This document shows positions 7,100-8,768 of a stretch of 8,768 nt of DNA, piece after piece. Position numbers and translations under genes: made by a program. The notes beneath the pieces were generated by a model. That model searched no databases, was not told the DNA's origin, and was given only the letters and a program-made list of their open reading frames with translations. The DNA lies in contig JAZADL010000090.1 of NCBI GenBank assembly GCA_036123635.1, positions 1 to 8,768 of the forward strand. The letters are read 5' to 3'. The DNA comes from UBA9410 sp036123635 (GTDB lineage: Bacteria > Actinomycetota > Acidimicrobiia > Acidimicrobiales > MedAcidi-G1). Positions within the stretch are counted from its first letter, which is position 1. Each line of letters opens with the position of its first letter.

Positions 7100-8152
7100 T
7101 TAGGCCAGGGAACGGACGCGGTCGGCCACGTCGGCAAACCCGCCGTCGTGGCCCCGGATCCAGGCGAACAGGTCACGGGCCCGTGGGGTAGCGCCCGACC
7201 GCTCGTAAAGGTCGGCCAGGGCGTAAGCCCGACGGAGGTGATGGTCGCGAGGCCGGGATGGTGCCTTCCAGCCCTTCTCAAGCAGCCTGACCGCTTCGGC
7301 CAACCGGTCCTGGTCGGCCAAGGCGCCTGCGGTCACCAAACGACTCTCAGTCACCAGCGGCGCGCTCGGCGAAGCGTCACACACTTCGACCCACAGCACG
7401 TCGACGTCGTTCCAACGGCCTTGTGCCCGATAGCAGTCGGCTAGGACGGGATGCTGCTCAGTGCTGCCGGTTAGTTCCCGGAAGGCCTCCATCCGCTTGG
7501 CTGCAGCCCGCCAGTGACCCATCCGGTAGTGGACGAGGCCAAGCAGTTCCAAAACCTCGGGGACCTGCGGGGCTCTTTCCACCAGCTGATTCAGGATTCG
7601 GCGGGCATCAGAGAATCGTTCGTCGGTGAACGCCCGGGCCGCCTCGTCGAGGCGTCCGACTGCCCGTCCACCGGCCTTGTCGCCTAGAACCCTCCGCAGG
7701 AGGACGTCGGCATCGGGTAGGCGGACAGGTGCTGGTGGGAGAGGCGGGCGGTCCATGGCTCGCGGAGCCCGCTCCGATCGCCTAGTCGTCTGGCCTCGGC
7801 TGACCGCCTCGGCGGCCTCCTCGCGTAGGCGGTTGCTGCGTTCTACCTCGGGGCGACGAGGCCGCGTCGTCCGCTCAGCCGTACGCTCTGAGCGTTCAGG
7901 ACGGTCCTCCAATTCCTCGCGTTCCAGTCTGCCGGCGCCACGACGGGCCACGCCACCCCACTTGGCCGGACCCGCTACGTCGGGACCTCGACGGCGACGG
8001 TCGGGTGGTCCCTGCCGGCCCCGGTCACCACCATCACGACGCGGCCCACCAGAACGACCACCGGACCCACCATCACGACGCGGCCCACCAGAACGACCAC
8101 CGGACCCACCATCACGACGCGGCCCACCAGAACGACCACCGGGAGGTGCCAT
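7100..8152 (-). CDS. Arg/Gly-rich protein with C-terminal TPR-like repeats, function unknown
   Basis: This is a 350-residue soluble protein without signal peptide or membrane segment. Residues 5-43 are three near-identical 13-residue repeats (GGRSGGPRRDGGS), resembling the RGG-type tails of RNA-binding proteins. Residues 44-135 are a disordered stretch very rich in Arg and Glu. Residues 165-350 form helix pairs typical of tetratricopeptide repeats, for example VPEVLELLGLVHYRMGHWRAAAKRMEAF (197-224), EQHPVLADCYRAQGRWNDVDVLW (232-254) and YALADLYERSGATPRARDLFAWI (310-332). TPRs usually hold protein partners. Actinobacterial tlyA clusters often contain a TPR protein with a basic low-complexity start, and this may be its equivalent. 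I chose the ATG at 8152-8150 because the frame, though open to 8323, passes through the rRNA terminator and into 5S rRNA. Only a weak AGGG ribosome site precedes it, so the start is uncertain. Confidence 0.78.
   Translation of the reverse strand: MAPPGGRSGGPRRDGGSGGRSGGPRRDGGSGGRSGGPRRDGGDRGRQGPPDRRRRGPDVAGPAKWGGVARRGAGRLEREELEDRPERSERTAERTTRPRRPEVERSNRLREEAAEAVSRGQTTRRSERAPRAMDRPPLPPAPVRLPDADVLLRRVLGDKAGGRAVGRLDEAARAFTDERFSDARRILNQLVERAPQVPEVLELLGLVHYRMGHWRAAAKRMEAFRELTGSTEQHPVLADCYRAQGRWNDVDVLWVEVCDASPSAPLVTESRLVTAGALADQDRLAEAVRLLEKGWKAPSRPRDHHLRRAYALADLYERSGATPRARDLFAWIRGHDGGFADVADRVRSLA
8031..8142 (-). repeat. Three tandem 39-bp repeats inside the TPR gene
   Basis: The units lie at 8031-8069, 8070-8108 and 8109-8142, the last lacking five bases. 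I see no mismatch between the copies. The unit is a multiple of three, so it adds 13 residues (GGRSGGPRRDGGS) per copy without breaking the frame. Identity at the DNA level, including third codon positions, points to recent duplication by slippage or unequal recombination. Copy number is likely to vary between strains. Confidence 0.95.
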
Positions 8153-8196
8153 GGGCGTGGACCCTACCGGCCGTCCGGCAACCCTTCGTGGTGTCA

Positions 8197-8225
8197 CCTG
8201 TATGGCGAAATAGCCCGTGATCCAA
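8197..8225 (-). promoter_or_regulatory. Possible weak promoter of the TPR gene
   Basis: TTGGAT (8220-8225) and TACAGG (8197-8202) are separated by 17 bases on the minus strand, placed after the rRNA terminator and about 45 bases before the chosen TPR start. Each hexamer matches the sigma-70 consensus at only three of six positions, so this is a guess supported mainly by location. Confidence 0.18.
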
Positions 8226-8229
8226 TTCC

Positions 8230-8270
8230 AAAACGCGCTCGAGCGGGGCCCGAAGGCCCCGCTCGTAGCG
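8230..8270 (-). terminator. Intrinsic terminator of the rRNA operon
   Basis: A perfect ten-base GC-rich stem (8241-8250 paired with 8255-8264) closes on a C(UUCG)G loop in the minus-strand transcript, the most stable tetraloop class. The stem can be lengthened by c8240-g8265 and, past one bulged base, by 8236-8239 with 8267-8270. Four T residues (8233-8230) follow in the transcription direction. It lies just after the 3' end of 5S rRNA and should separate rRNA transcription from the downstream protein genes. Confidence 0.85.
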
Positions 8271-8277
8271 TTCGAAA

Positions 8278-8394
8278 TCCGGCGGCGACCTACTCTCCCA
8301 GGGACACTCGTCCCAAGTACCATCGGCGCTGGCGGGCTTAACTGCCGTGTTCAGAATGGGAACGGGTGTGACCCCGCCGCCATAGCCACCGAAA
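8278..8394 (-). rRNA. rrf: 5S ribosomal RNA
   Basis: The minus strand reads as a complete 5S rRNA of about 117 bases. The ends pair as helix I (CGGTGGC at 8391-8385 with GCCGCCG at 8286-8280). The interior holds the conserved segments CCCATTCTGAACACGGCAG and TTAAGCCCGCCAGCGCCGAT, followed by GGTACTTGGG and GGGAGAGTAGG. The form TTTCGGTGG...GTCGCCGCCGG resembles actinobacterial 5S rRNAs. It follows the 23S gene in normal order. The exact ends are estimated from pairing and may be off by a few bases. Confidence 0.96.
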
Positions 8395-8511
8395 ACCAGC
8401 TGTGCCCCGACCGGCGATGCAGCCGGGACTCGATTCAGTTGTCAAGAGCGACCTCTCAGCCTCTCCAGTACTCCACAGCGAACACGAACACCGACAACGA
8501 TCGTCGATGTG
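8395..8511 (-). other. 23S-5S internal transcribed spacer
   Basis: This spacer of about 117 bases links 23S and 5S rRNA. It carries a boxA-like element (8433-8451) and a short stem (CCGGC at 8411-8415 with GCCGG at 8422-8426) close to the 5' side of 5S, where processing enzymes could act. It contains no tRNA gene. Confidence 0.8.
8433..8451 (-). promoter_or_regulatory. boxA-like antitermination element
   Basis: On the minus strand the spacer reads TCGCTCTTGACAACTGAAT. Its GCTCTT core matches the boxA sequence bound by NusB and NusE (S10) in rRNA leaders and spacers, and the following GACAACTGAAT resembles Gram-positive rRNA spacer boxA regions. A role in antitermination or rRNA processing is inferred; there is no boxB or boxC evidence. 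Confidence 0.45.

Positions 8512-8768
<257 letters not shown>

Noticed and set aside
8031..8142. Tandem repeats as a CRISPR array
   Set aside because: The copies are directly adjacent with no spacers, are in frame with a protein gene, and have no cas genes nearby.
8005..8220. Plus-strand His-rich frame (HHHHDAAHQNDHRT repeats)
   Set aside because: It is the antisense reading of the 39-bp repeats in the TPR gene; the histidine runs come from the repeat, with no independent coding evidence.
8153..8323. 57-codon upstream extension of the TPR gene
   Set aside because: It would pass through the rRNA terminator and overlap the 3' end of 5S rRNA. The internal ATG at 8152 begins right where the low-complexity protein sequence starts.
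8416..8444. Promoter in the 23S-5S spacer based on a perfect TTGACA
   Set aside because: At 17 bases spacing the -10 position reads CTGCAT, which is poor. The TTGACA is better explained as part of the boxA-like element in a transcribed spacer.

Overview
The window is part of a high-GC bacterial chromosome. It most likely comes from an actinobacterium, possibly an Acidimicrobiia-like lineage. This rests on the GTG-rich starts, the 5S and 23S rRNA sequences, the fused two-subunit KorAB, and the HAD phosphatase-tlyA-nadK order familiar from actinobacteria such as Mycobacterium. Nothing looks viral, plasmid-borne or transposon-derived. I found no IS element, CRISPR array, tRNA, attachment site or replication origin.

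Every supported gene lies on the minus strand, so the text should be read from high to low coordinates. First comes an rRNA operon tail: the 3' end of 23S rRNA (8512-8768), a spacer with a boxA-like element, 5S rRNA (8278-8394), and a strong hairpin terminator with a UUCG loop (8230-8270). Next is an Arg/Gly-rich TPR protein (7100-8152) whose start region carries three 39-bp tandem repeats. A metabolic block follows: class I fructose-bisphosphate aldolase (5925-6977), an atypical crotonase-fold enzyme (5044-5895), and the two subunits of 2-oxoacid:ferredoxin oxidoreductase (korA 3014-4903, korB 1971-3017). The last block is a HAD-IIA phosphatase (1185-1928), the rRNA methyltransferase tlyA (379-1188), and the start of NAD kinase, cut by the window edge (1-379).

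Several junctions are translationally coupled: GTGA overlaps at korA/korB and HAD/tlyA, and a TGATG overlap at tlyA/nadK. The 42-base gap between korB and the HAD gene holds no visible terminator, so korA to nadK could form one transcript.

Functionally, the window mixes ribosome biology (rRNA operon, TlyA, perhaps the basic TPR protein) with central carbon metabolism (aldolase, ferredoxin-linked 2-oxoacid oxidation, acyl-CoA chemistry, phosphate removal, NADP supply). I see no clear new multigene system. The points most worth checking are the repeat-bearing basic TPR protein next to the rRNA operon, the crotonase that lacks one catalytic glutamate, and an exact 20-base repeat shared in frame by tlyA and its neighbour.
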